This document shows positions 28,196 through 39,122 of a DNA stretch of 64,000 bases, piece by piece. The notes below the pieces were generated by a model. It was given only the letters and a program-made list of their open reading frames with translations. It searched no databases and was not told the origin of the DNA. The stretch covers positions 1 to 64,000 of the forward strand of contig JAFAAN010000044.1 of the NCBI GenBank assembly GCA_023426545.1, given 5' to 3'. A program made the translations under genes and the position numbers. This DNA is from Pseudomonadota bacterium (GTDB taxonomy: Bacteria; Myxococcota; Myxococcia; Myxococcales; Myxococcaceae). Every line of letters starts with the position of its first letter. Position 1 is the first letter of the stretch.

Positions 28196-28905
28196 GCCGC
28201 CGCGGCGCACGTGGCATGACGATGCTCGAGGTCTGCATCGTCCTCGCCATCATCGCGGTGCTCGCAGGGCTCGCGTACGCGGGCTACGCCCGGCTCAGCG
28301 CACGCGCCGGCCCGCAGAACGCGGCGGCGGACCTGGCTGGCGCGCTCGCGGAAGCCCGGGCGCGCGCGGTGGACCGCCAGTCCGACGTGTGGCTCATCAT
28401 CTACCCGAACATCGACACGCAGGGGCAGGACGGCGCGGGGAACGGCGCCTGGTTCCTGCTCGAGGACCCCCAGCGCGCCTTCGGAAATGCCGGCGGCGCC
28501 GGCCCCAACCTCCAGCTCAGCTACCAGAACTTCGCCCCTCCCGGCGACATCCAGCCCGCCGTGAACGAGGGCCGGCTGATGGACTCCATGTACCTGGACC
28601 GCTACACGCAGCGCACCGTGCGCTTCGGAGCCAGCGGCAAGCTCCAATGGGATGGCATCTTCGCGGGCCTGCCCGTGTCGGATTGCAGCTTCTGCAACGG
28701 CAACCCGCGGCGCGGCGCCGTCATCTTCCGGAGCGACGGCTCGGCGCGCTTCGTCGATGGCGCAGGCCAGCCCATCCTGCCCATGGACGTCGGGGTGGTG
28801 AATCGCGCCGCGTCCCTGGGACTCGTCTCCACCGATGGACAGCGCGAGTACCTCTTCGCCATCTCCGCGCCCGCCGGCTTCGTCGAATCGAGGACCAACC
28901 GATGA
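28192..28905 (+). CDS. fimU: Minor pilin, FimU/GspH-like
   Basis: A 237-residue prepilin starting at the GTG that overlaps the previous stop. The leader SRRGARG is cut before MTMLEVCIVLAIIAVLAGLA; Glu at mature position 5 is conserved and the hydrophobic helix follows. The globular part is larger than in E. coli or Pseudomonas FimU and includes a Cys pair DCSFCNGNPRRGAVIF. With PilV, PilW, PilX and PilY1 such proteins prime type IVa pilus assembly in the inner membrane and stay at the tip. Stop overlaps the next start. Confidence 0.85.
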   Translation: MSRRGARGMTMLEVCIVLAIIAVLAGLAYAGYARLSARAGPQNAAADLAGALAEARARAVDRQSDVWLIIYPNIDTQGQDGAGNGAWFLLEDPQRAFGNAGGAGPNLQLSYQNFAPPGDIQPAVNEGRLMDSMYLDRYTQRTVRFGASGKLQWDGIFAGLPVSDCSFCNGNPRRGAVIFRSDGSARFVDGAGQPILPMDVGVVNRAASLGLVSTDGQREYLFAISAPAGFVESRTNR

Positions 28906-29459
28906 AGCGCCTGCCTCCCGCTCCCCGTCGCCACGCCACCGCGCGCGGCGCCACGCTCATCGAGGGCATGGCCGCCGCCGCCATCCTCGCCTTCGGCATC
29001 AGCGGTGTCTTTGGTGGGCTCATGTTCGCCAGCCAGCAGAACGCCGCCGCCAACCGCTTGTCGAAGGCCAGCGCCATCGCGGCGCAGGTCCGCTCGGGAC
29101 TCCAGCTCCAGGGCCGGGCCCGCCTGCTCTCCGACGCGGGCCCCCTCACCAGCGCGCGCTGCAGTGGCGCGCCGGAGACGCTGGAGCTGGCGGGCGGCCT
29201 CTCCGCGCTCCCGGATGCGTGTGTGGTCGACCTCGACGCCTACGAGGATGGCACCGCGGATCCGCTGCTCAAGGTGGTGCCCGGATACTCGAACGATGAG
29301 CGCCAGGACTACCGCCGCGTGCTCGTGTGGACGCCGACGCAGGCCATCGACTCGGTGGCGGTGGTGGTGTCCTTCCGAAACGTGGGCCGGTGGCGCTCGG
29401 TCAAGCAATACGTCGGGCTCTACAACCCGGCGGAGAACGGCGCGGGGGTGGAGCTGTGA
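28902..29459 (+). CDS. pilV: Minor pilin, PilV-like
   Basis: A 185-residue prepilin; ATG overlaps the upstream stop by 4 bases. The leader KRLPPAPRRHATARG is cut before ATLIEGMAAAAILAFGISGV, again with Glu5. The body contains SARCSGAPETLELAGGLSAL and LVWTPTQAIDSVAVVVSFRN, a beta-sheet domain typical of PilV/GspI-type minor pilins. Part of the four-minor-pilin priming set. Its stop overlaps the pilW start. Confidence 0.82.
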   Translation: MKRLPPAPRRHATARGATLIEGMAAAAILAFGISGVFGGLMFASQQNAAANRLSKASAIAAQVRSGLQLQGRARLLSDAGPLTSARCSGAPETLELAGGLSALPDACVVDLDAYEDGTADPLLKVVPGYSNDERQDYRRVLVWTPTQAIDSVAVVVSFRNVGRWRSVKQYVGLYNPAENGAGVEL

Positions 29460-30640
29460 GGAGGACTCCCCGAAGCGCGCCTGGCGGCTTCACGCTCATC
29501 GAGCTGCTGGTGGGCATCACCGTCTCCTCGGTGGTGCTGCTCGCGGTGGCGGGCACCATCATCGCCGTCAACGACATCTTCCAGAACAACACCATCACCA
29601 AGACGGCCGTCGAAGGCAGCCGCGTGGGCATGGACTACCTGAACCGCACCCTGCGCTACGCGGGGTACGGCGTGGACCCGGCCATCGCCTTCGCCTTCGA
29701 CACCGCGGGCCTGCCGGACGAGCGCAAGGACAACTACACCGAGCAAGTGGAGGGCTGGGGCACCTTCGTCACCGACGACCTCGCCTTCCGCTACCGCGAC
29801 CCCCTGTTCCTGCGGCAGGGCCAGATCCTCAACCCCGGAGGGGCCGAGCCCTACGAGCTCCGCCTGCAGCCTCCGGCGACGTTCGGCCAGCAGTTGCAAG
29901 AAGGGCAGGCCCTCATGGTGGCCTGTCCAGGTGGCCAGGACTACTTCCTGGGCCGGCTGGTCATGGACGTTCCGGCGGATGCCAACGTCGCCATGCTCGT
30001 ACACGCGCTCCCCCCCGGCACGCCCGGTGACTTCCCCAAGAGCTGCATGTCGGATGGGAGCCGCGTGCCCTTCGTCATGCTGGTGCATGAGAAGCGGCTG
30101 CGCATCGAGGCGCACGGCGGGCGGCCGTACCTGGTGGTGAAGCACAGCTGGGCCGACATCGCCGAGTTCGACCCGATTGCCGCCGACGTGGAGTCCTTCC
30201 AGGTCGTCTACCAGCTGAACCGGCCGCCCGCGAACTCCGCCTGCTGCGCCGCGACGGACGCGCCAGACGGCGCCGTGGGCAGCGGCATGAGCTGGGTGCT
30301 GGGAGACGAGGACTCCGTCGTCCTGCCCAAGACAGACGTCCTGGGGCCCACGTACAGCACCCCCTACGATGACCCCCTTCGCTACGGCCTGCACCCGGCC
30401 AACATCCGCTCGGTGGGCGTGGGGCTCACGGTGCGCTCGGTGCGCCCGTCTCCCTCTCGCTCCAAGGGGGATAACCGCAAGCTCTTCAACGCCGAGCCCG
30501 TGGCCGTCGACGACGGGTTCTTCCGCACCACCGTGGAGACGTCCGTGCGCGTTCCCAACATGACGTCCCGCGCCTTCTTCATCCCCGAGCTGCGCTCCCC
30601 TGGCGTCGCCGGCGACATCAAGAACGTCTGGGGAGGCTAG
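29456..30640 (+). CDS. pilW: Minor pilin, PilW-like
   Basis: A 394-residue prepilin, long as PilW proteins are. The GTG start overlaps the upstream stop. Leader RRTPRSAPGG is cut before FTLIELLVGITVSSVVLLAV. Then NTITKTAVEGSRVGMDYLNR, typical of the N-terminal helix of PilW/GspJ. The C-terminal half has the conserved-type block VGLTVRSVRPSPSRS and a Cys pair at NSACCAATDAP. It would sit between the FimU-PilV end and PilX-PilY1 in the tip complex. Confidence 0.85.
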   Translation: MRRTPRSAPGGFTLIELLVGITVSSVVLLAVAGTIIAVNDIFQNNTITKTAVEGSRVGMDYLNRTLRYAGYGVDPAIAFAFDTAGLPDERKDNYTEQVEGWGTFVTDDLAFRYRDPLFLRQGQILNPGGAEPYELRLQPPATFGQQLQEGQALMVACPGGQDYFLGRLVMDVPADANVAMLVHALPPGTPGDFPKSCMSDGSRVPFVMLVHEKRLRIEAHGGRPYLVVKHSWADIAEFDPIAADVESFQVVYQLNRPPANSACCAATDAPDGAVGSGMSWVLGDEDSVVLPKTDVLGPTYSTPYDDPLRYGLHPANIRSVGVGLTVRSVRPSPSRSKGDNRKLFNAEPVAVDDGFFRTTVETSVRVPNMTSRAFFIPELRSPGVAGDIKNVWGG

Positions 30641-30645
30641 CCACG

Positions 30646-31143
30646 ATGACATCCTTCTCCTCCCGCCGGGGCAGCGCCCTGGCCATCACCCTGATTGCGC
30701 TGACGGTGCTGCTGCTGCTGGTGATGGGCGCCATCACCTTCACCGGCCGCAACCAGTCCGCCGCCGTGTCGAAGACGCGCAGCGACCGCGTGGAGGCCTG
30801 CGCGGAGACGGCGCGGCGCCACCTGCTGTCGCGGCTGAAGGTGTTCGGCGTCGGCGCGATTCCCGTCACCAGCATCAGCCTGGAGCAGGTGCTGCGGGAC
30901 GACGCGGTCGTCGCCGACAGCAGCGTCATGCGCACCGCCCACCTGGGCGACACCGGGTCCGCGCCCACGGCGGCGGTGCTGGCCTCGTCCTCCTTCAGCA
31001 GCGGCAAGGACCAGGTCAGCGACGCAGCCAACACCCTCCGAGAAGGCACGGCCGGCGGTAGCTACTACCGCGTGGTCGTCATGTGTGACGAGCCCGGCGG
31101 CCGGCAGGCCGAGACCGAGTTCGTCTTCCGCTTCGGCATCTGA
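30646..31143 (+). CDS. pilX: Minor pilin, PilX-like
   Basis: A 165-residue protein. The leader SFSSRRG is followed by SALAITLIALTVLLLLVMGA, the PilX/GspK N-terminal helix, which lacks the Glu5 of other pilins as is usual for this class. TRSDRVEACAETARRHLLSR follows. It is 5 bases after pilW and 33 before pilY1. PilX-type proteins cap the tip and contact PilY1. Confidence 0.85.
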   Translation: MTSFSSRRGSALAITLIALTVLLLLVMGAITFTGRNQSAAVSKTRSDRVEACAETARRHLLSRLKVFGVGAIPVTSISLEQVLRDDAVVADSSVMRTAHLGDTGSAPTAAVLASSSFSSGKDQVSDAANTLREGTAGGSYYRVVVMCDEPGGRQAETEFVFRFGI

Positions 31144-31176
31144 CCCCTTCGACCTCGCCCTCCCCCGAGCCCCCCC

Positions 31177-34100
31177 ATGAAGGCACTCCTCTCCACCTTG
31201 ACGGCCCTGGGCGTGCTGCTCGCCGCCCCCGGCGCGCTCGCGCAGGACCCGGCCTCGTGCAGCCTGCAGTCGACGTCCCGCCTGGACGCGCTGATGAACC
31301 CCGCGCGCGGCAGCGACGAGCGCTTCTTCACCAGCCCCAGCGGCCCGCCCAACGTCCTCCTCATCCTGGACACGTCGGGCTCCATGGCGTGGTGGCCCAT
31401 CGCCTGGAGCAACGACAACTCCCACAGCTACTCCAGCAACAGCTCCGGCAACTACCCGGGGTGCCGTCAGGCCAACATCGACGAGCTGAACTACGACGCC
31501 AACGTCGAGTACCCGCGCATGTGGCTGAGCCTGACGGACCAGAACTCTCCCTGGTTCGTGCCCACCAACTACTACCGCTTCGATGGGAACGGCAGCAGCT
31601 CCCAGGTCAGCTTCGGAATGAACGCCAACCCGGTGGACTTCACCAAGGCGCCGCCCAACACCACCATCAGCTCCACCGCGAGCGCGGCCTGCGCCAACAT
31701 TGTGGGCACCGGCAACAACCAGGCCGCCGCGAGGAACGCGTGCGAGCTGTGCCTGGCGAAGAAGGGTTACTTCCAATTCGAGTCCGGCAAGCGCGTCGCG
31801 TCGGGCAACTTCCTCAACTTCTACTCGCCGCGCGGCCACTCCGCCGTCAACGTCATCAGCCAGGTGCTCAAGGACTCGGAGCGCACGCGCTTCGGCGTGG
31901 TGACGTTCTCCGCCAGCAAGGACGCCACCGAGACGGCGCAGTGGAGCGGTCAGGACGTGGTGCTCTTCGAGCGCTTCGGTCCCCGATGTGACGATTCGCT
32001 CAGCAGCGCGAAGCGCGACACACACCGTGACGGCCTGCTCGGCAAGATGCAGAAGGGGCTGCGCTTCAACACGAACACGCCTCTGACGCAGGCCTTGTGG
32101 GGCGCCGCGACCTATTTCCGCTCATCCTCCGACGACCCGTTCCCTGGCTGGTTCGGCAAGAACTACCTGAGCGACTCGAAGTTCAACGACGAGGCCTTCC
32201 CTGGGCAGGCCGCCACCTGCTTCTCGTGCGGCTTCAACGCCATGATTCTGCTGACGGACGGCGAGCCCAACGAGCCGAGCACCAGCGGCTCCCAGGTTCC
32301 CGCCGAGGTGCGGAACCTGGATGTCCCCTGCACCAACTGCGCCGCGGCTGCCAAAGGCGCCACCAGCGGCAACGGCTACAGCCACATCCACCGCATCGCC
32401 AAATGGATGTGGACCAATGACGTGCGGGGGGACCTGGCCGGACCGCAGCATGTGGCCACCTACACCGTGGGCTTCGCGCTGACGAACACGCCCGCGCTGA
32501 ACCTGCTGCGCGTCACCGCCGACGCGGGCGGCGGGCGCTTCTACGCGGCCACGAACTCCAGCCAGCTGAAGACGGCCCTCCAGTCCATCGTCGACGACGT
32601 CCAGAATCGGAACATCGCCTTCGCTGCTGCGGCCATCTCCTCGTTCCAGACGGGCAGCTCCACCCTCAGCGCGCTGATGCCGCGCATGTCGCCTGCCTCG
32701 GGCGACAGCGCCTGGCGCGGAGACCTGTGGCGCTTCAACCAGTTCAACGAGTTCGTCGAAGGCGTGGACAAGAACAACGACGGCGACATGGACGACATCT
32801 TCGTCGTGGACCGGGACGGCGACATCGTCGTCGAGGACTCGTCCGGCAACTTCCTCAAGGACGGCACCAGCACCCCCGCCGTCCAGTTCTGGGAGGCGCG
32901 GCGCGCGCTGATGGCCCGGTCCCTGGCCACCCGGAAAATCTACACGGTGACGGACGTCAACCAGGACGGGCGCATCACCGCCGCGGACAACGCGGCGACC
33001 CCCATCGAGTTCACAGTGGAGAACCGCGAGGTGCTCAAGAGCTACTTCGGCATCCTCGGCACGCCCGTGTGCCCCAAGGTCGAGTCGGTGATACCGCTGG
33101 AGATTGACCCGGGCAAGCTGCTGACGGGCCTTCGGCTGACGCCGCAGCTGGCCGCCGCGTCCATGAACGTCACGGTCCCCGCCTTCACCACCATTGCCCA
33201 GACGCAGACCTGGCTGAACGACCTCTGCGTTCGCACGCTCATCCAGTATGTGCGCGGCCAGGACCTGGCGGACGAGGACGGCGACGGCGACCGCACGAAG
33301 GTGCGCCGCTCCGTGCTGGGCGACATCTTCCACTCCGCGCCGGTGCTGGTGGACCCGCCCATGGACAAGTTCCTGTGCAACCTGGGCATGAGCAACCAGT
33401 GCGCGCGGACGCTCTACAGCCAGCAGCTGGGGGTGTCTCCCACGCCGCTCGCCCAGGAGACCATCAACCGCTGCGGCAACACCGTTCAGGTGGACGCGTA
33501 TGAGGCGTACCTGCACCGCTACCGCCGCCGAGACAAGCTGGTGCTGGTGGGCGCCAACGACGGCATGCTGCACGCCTTCCGCGACAGCACCGCGAGCGCC
33601 GACAACTGCGAGGGCGGCCAGCCCTTCATCGAGTACACGCCCAGCACCGGCGAGGAGGAGTGGGCCTTCATCCCGCCCGACCTGCTGTCGCGCTTGCACG
33701 AGATGGCCAACGGCCACCAGTACTACGTGGACGGCGACATCATGGTGCGCGACGTGTGGGCGGACGGCTCGGACGGCTCGCAGCCGGACGGCATCAAGCA
33801 GTCCACCGAGTACCACACGATGGCGGTGATTTCGGAGGGCCGCGGCGGCGTGCACTACCTCGCGCTGGAGCTGCGCGCGGACCCCACCACCAACCGCTTC
33901 GGCCCGCCGCGGATGCAGTGGATGTACCCGCAGCCCAACTCCCCGGAGGCCCCCCTCTTCGGCAAGACGCTGTTCTCGCTCAGCCCCAAGCCGCCGCCCA
34001 TCGGCCCCGTGCTGGTGAAGGCGGGCACCGCGCCCGGCGCCGTGGAGCGCTACGGCGTGGACACCCAGGAGCGCTGGGTGGTGGCCCTGTCCGGCGGCTG

Positions 34101-35655
34101 GTCCCCCGGCCAGGAGAAGGGGCGCGGCATCTACCTGGTGGACGCGTGGTCGCCGGAGGTGAATGGCCGCCCGGACAACCTGTGGTGGAAGTTCGAGTAC
34201 GACCCGAACGCCAGCGGCGAGCAGCACCAGCCCGCCCGCTACCTCACCCACAGCGTGGCGGCGCCGGTGGCCCTGGTGGACTACGGCGTGGCGGGCAGCG
34301 TGCAGCAGGACGGCTTCTTCGACACCGCCGTCTTCGGCGACATGCGCGGTCAGCTCTGGGTCGCGCGCATCTCCGTGCCCGGCGAGTTGGACCCCAGCAC
34401 CCGCCTCATCCGCAACTGGAGCGCCGGACGCGCCTTCCAGATGGACCGTGACGCCGTGGGAGCCTCGGGCGTGCCGGGCAACACCCTGGCGCGGACATGG
34501 CCCTTCTATTACGTGCCCTCCATCGGCATCCAGCCGGGCACGGGCGCCATGCGCGCGCTCATCGGCACCGGTGACCGCTACGCCCTGCTGGACGACGAGG
34601 CCGGCATCTGCCGCTTCGACAACCCGCAGGCCTGCGCCCGCTATGGGTGCGGCAGCGTGGAGGTGGACTACCGCGTGGAGCGCCTGGACCAGAACATCAC
34701 CCAGGCGCGGCAGCAGTGGACGCAGAAGGAGCTGGCGCAGTCGACGCTGACGCGCACCATGGCCTCCCAGGATGCCTGCGGCAACCCAGGCCAGACGGTG
34801 GTGACGGCGCGCTTCAACAAGTACGAGGCCCGCGCCTGTCCCGGCGCGGCGCAGGACTACACCTCACTCAGCCCCGCGCGCGTGGAGTGTGGCAAGAGCG
34901 CCGAGGGCCACTTCCGCTGCCAGGACGTGAGCAACGTGGCCCCCAACTTCGCGGACCTGGAGCTGACGCGGAACGTGAGCGACATCGGGAAGAACCGCTT
35001 CTTCGGCGTGCGCGTGTACGGCGTCGCCGGGCAGACGTTCTCCGAGGACGCCACCACCGTCTCCGAGGACGGGCCCATGACGGCACTCCAGTTCGACGCG
35101 GCCCGCCTCACCGACCGCAGCAGCGCCAACGACGTCAGCGGCGACCTGGTGGACGTGACGACCATCGAATGCGACACCTCAGGGAACTGCCCCGAAGGGG
35201 GGGCGCAGCCGGATGGCAACGGGTGGATGCTGGAGTACAACGGCGGCATCACCCACAAGACGGCGGGCGGCGCGGCCACGGTGGCCAGCTGCACCCTGTG
35301 GAACGTCATCTACCCGTCGCAGGACGGCGCGGTGTGCAGCAGCACCGCCGCCCGGGCGCGCTTCTACCAGGCGGACTTCCTCACTGGCCTGCCCACCTGC
35401 GCCGCGTCCTTCGGCAATGTGCGCTACCAGGAGCGCTCGGTGCTGTCTCCGCCGCCCGAGCCCGCCACCGCGGTGATGATTTCGCCCACGGGCAGCGTGA
35501 GGTACAGCGCCGTCATGCAGGAGCCCGGGAAGCGCCAGGCCACCTCGGTGGACGTGTCGGAGAACAGCGAGGTGCTGCAGAACGTGTACGAGCTGCCCCT
35601 CAGCCACGAGCAGCACACGTGCCGCCATGAGGACGCGGCGCGCTGCATCCCCTGA
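31177..35655 (+). CDS. pilY1: PilY1 type IVa pilus tip adhesin/priming protein
   Basis: A 1492-residue secreted protein with signal KALLSTLTALGVLLAAPGAL. A VWA-like N-terminal region starts NVLLILDTSGSMAWW, with MIDAS residues Asp65-x-Ser-x-Ser69, and continues to about residue 480. An insertion and linker hold three acidic loops: DKNNDGDMDDIF (531-542), DVNQDGRITAAD (593-604, a full EF-hand loop) and DEDGDGD (699-705). The conserved C-terminal PilY1 propeller begins VRRSVLGDIFHSAPVLVDPP and has KLVLVGANDGMLHAFRDST. A Cys-rich C-terminal extension of about 250 residues follows. Calcium control of PilY1 is known in Pseudomonas and Myxococcus. M. xanthus, as I recall, has three such clusters; which one this is cannot be proved here. 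Confidence 0.93.
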   Translation: MKALLSTLTALGVLLAAPGALAQDPASCSLQSTSRLDALMNPARGSDERFFTSPSGPPNVLLILDTSGSMAWWPIAWSNDNSHSYSSNSSGNYPGCRQANIDELNYDANVEYPRMWLSLTDQNSPWFVPTNYYRFDGNGSSSQVSFGMNANPVDFTKAPPNTTISSTASAACANIVGTGNNQAAARNACELCLAKKGYFQFESGKRVASGNFLNFYSPRGHSAVNVISQVLKDSERTRFGVVTFSASKDATETAQWSGQDVVLFERFGPRCDDSLSSAKRDTHRDGLLGKMQKGLRFNTNTPLTQALWGAATYFRSSSDDPFPGWFGKNYLSDSKFNDEAFPGQAATCFSCGFNAMILLTDGEPNEPSTSGSQVPAEVRNLDVPCTNCAAAAKGATSGNGYSHIHRIAKWMWTNDVRGDLAGPQHVATYTVGFALTNTPALNLLRVTADAGGGRFYAATNSSQLKTALQSIVDDVQNRNIAFAAAAISSFQTGSSTLSALMPRMSPASGDSAWRGDLWRFNQFNEFVEGVDKNNDGDMDDIFVVDRDGDIVVEDSSGNFLKDGTSTPAVQFWEARRALMARSLATRKIYTVTDVNQDGRITAADNAATPIEFTVENREVLKSYFGILGTPVCPKVESVIPLEIDPGKLLTGLRLTPQLAAASMNVTVPAFTTIAQTQTWLNDLCVRTLIQYVRGQDLADEDGDGDRTKVRRSVLGDIFHSAPVLVDPPMDKFLCNLGMSNQCARTLYSQQLGVSPTPLAQETINRCGNTVQVDAYEAYLHRYRRRDKLVLVGANDGMLHAFRDSTASADNCEGGQPFIEYTPSTGEEEWAFIPPDLLSRLHEMANGHQYYVDGDIMVRDVWADGSDGSQPDGIKQSTEYHTMAVISEGRGGVHYLALELRADPTTNRFGPPRMQWMYPQPNSPEAPLFGKTLFSLSPKPPPIGPVLVKAGTAPGAVERYGVDTQERWVVALSGGWSPGQEKGRGIYLVDAWSPEVNGRPDNLWWKFEYDPNASGEQHQPARYLTHSVAAPVALVDYGVAGSVQQDGFFDTAVFGDMRGQLWVARISVPGELDPSTRLIRNWSAGRAFQMDRDAVGASGVPGNTLARTWPFYYVPSIGIQPGTGAMRALIGTGDRYALLDDEAGICRFDNPQACARYGCGSVEVDYRVERLDQNITQARQQWTQKELAQSTLTRTMASQDACGNPGQTVVTARFNKYEARACPGAAQDYTSLSPARVECGKSAEGHFRCQDVSNVAPNFADLELTRNVSDIGKNRFFGVRVYGVAGQTFSEDATTVSEDGPMTALQFDAARLTDRSSANDVSGDLVDVTTIECDTSGNCPEGGAQPDGNGWMLEYNGGITHKTAGGAATVASCTLWNVIYPSQDGAVCSSTAARARFYQADFLTGLPTCAASFGNVRYQERSVLSPPPEPATAVMISPTGSVRYSAVMQEPGKRQATSVDVSENSEVLQNVYELPLSHEQHTCRHEDAARCIP

Positions 35656-35665
35656 CCTGACGCCC

Positions 35666-35691
35666 GCCCTCCCCGCTCGCGCGGGGAGGGC
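35666..35691. terminator. Perfect 11-bp hairpin after pilY1
   Basis: GCCCTCCCCGC and GCGGGGAGGGC pair around TCGC, 11 bases past the pilY1 stop and 22 bases before the HD gene. It should end the pilus operon. No T-run beyond scattered bases. Confidence 0.75.
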
Positions 35692-35712
35692 CTCTGGCGT
35701 TACAAGACGGGC

Positions 35713-36135
35713 ATGCCCGCACTCGAAGACGCCATCGCGCTCGCGGTGGCCGCGCACCACGGCCAGCGCGACAAGGCCGGCCAGACGTACATCCTCCACC
35801 CGCTCCGGGTGATGATGCGGCTGGACACTGACGAGGAACGCACCGTCGCCATCCTCCATGACGTGGTGGAGGACACGCCCTACACACTGGAGCGCCTGCG
35901 GGCGCTGGGCTACCCAGAGCCCGTGCTGGACGCGCTGGACGCGCTCACCCGGCGCGAGGGCGAGACGTACGAGTCCTTCATCGAGCGGCTGCGCCCGCTG
36001 CCGCTCGCCCGCCGCGTGAAGCTGGCGGACCTGGAGGACAACATGGACGTGCGGCGGCTGGCCGCGGTGACGCCAAAGGACGCCGAGCGGCTGGCCCGCT
36101 ACCGCGCGGCCTGGGCCCGCCTGCGCGAGCTGTGA
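35713..36135 (+). CDS. Short HD-domain (p)ppGpp-hydrolase-like protein
   Basis: A 140-residue single HD domain of the RelA/SpoT hydrolase (MESH1-like) type. Metal ligands are placed as in that family: His15/16 in AVAAHHGQRDKAGQTYILHP, His49-Asp50 in AILHDVVEDTPYT with the following ED pair at 53-54, and a C-terminal Asp in VKLADLEDNMDVRRL. There is no synthetase or ACT domain. It would hydrolyse (p)ppGpp or a related nucleotide in the cytoplasm. Residues fit; the exact nucleotide is unproved. It is set off from pilY1 by a hairpin and from aconitase by another. Confidence 0.8.
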   Translation: MPALEDAIALAVAAHHGQRDKAGQTYILHPLRVMMRLDTDEERTVAILHDVVEDTPYTLERLRALGYPEPVLDALDALTRREGETYESFIERLRPLPLARRVKLADLEDNMDVRRLAAVTPKDAERLARYRAAWARLREL

Positions 36136-36142
36136 AGACACG

Positions 36143-36178
36143 ACGGCCCGGAGTGCCACGAGGGCGACTCCGGGCCGT
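36143..36178. terminator. Perfect 12-bp hairpin between convergent genes
   Basis: ACGGCCCGGAGT and ACTCCGGGCCGT form a perfect stem around 12 bases, between the HD gene and aconitase. It can serve both strands. Confidence 0.7.
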
Positions 36179-36232
36179 GGTGCTACCGGCGCCCGCCGAG
36201 GAAAGCAGGGCGCCGGTTCCTTCCGCTCCGCG

Positions 36233-38968
<2,736 letters not shown>

Positions 38969-38992
38969 CCTTCCTTGCGCGGGATGCAGGAA

Positions 38993-39021
38993 CTTCTAGG
39001 CCCCCCGTTGTTACGTTGCAA
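38993..39021 (-). promoter_or_regulatory. Possible sigma-70-type promoter of acnA
   Basis: On the minus strand TTGCAA (-35, 4 of 6) and TAGAAG (-10, 4 of 6) are 17 bases apart, and the -10 ends 25 bases before the acnA start. Both boxes are imperfect. Confidence 0.3.
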
Positions 39022-39122
39022 AGGGTTCCTGCGAGCGCATTCAGGGCCGGACGCTTCGGACCCGACGTGTACAGCCCCGCTCATCGGAACCATGCGCCAG
39101 GCTGGGACCGGACCGTCGGGGC

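Noticed and set aside
31177..35655. The PilY1 gene as a fusion of two genes because of its 1492-residue length
   Set aside because: The VWA plus propeller layout is normal for long PilY1 proteins, and there is no internal start with a ribosome site or break in codon bias.
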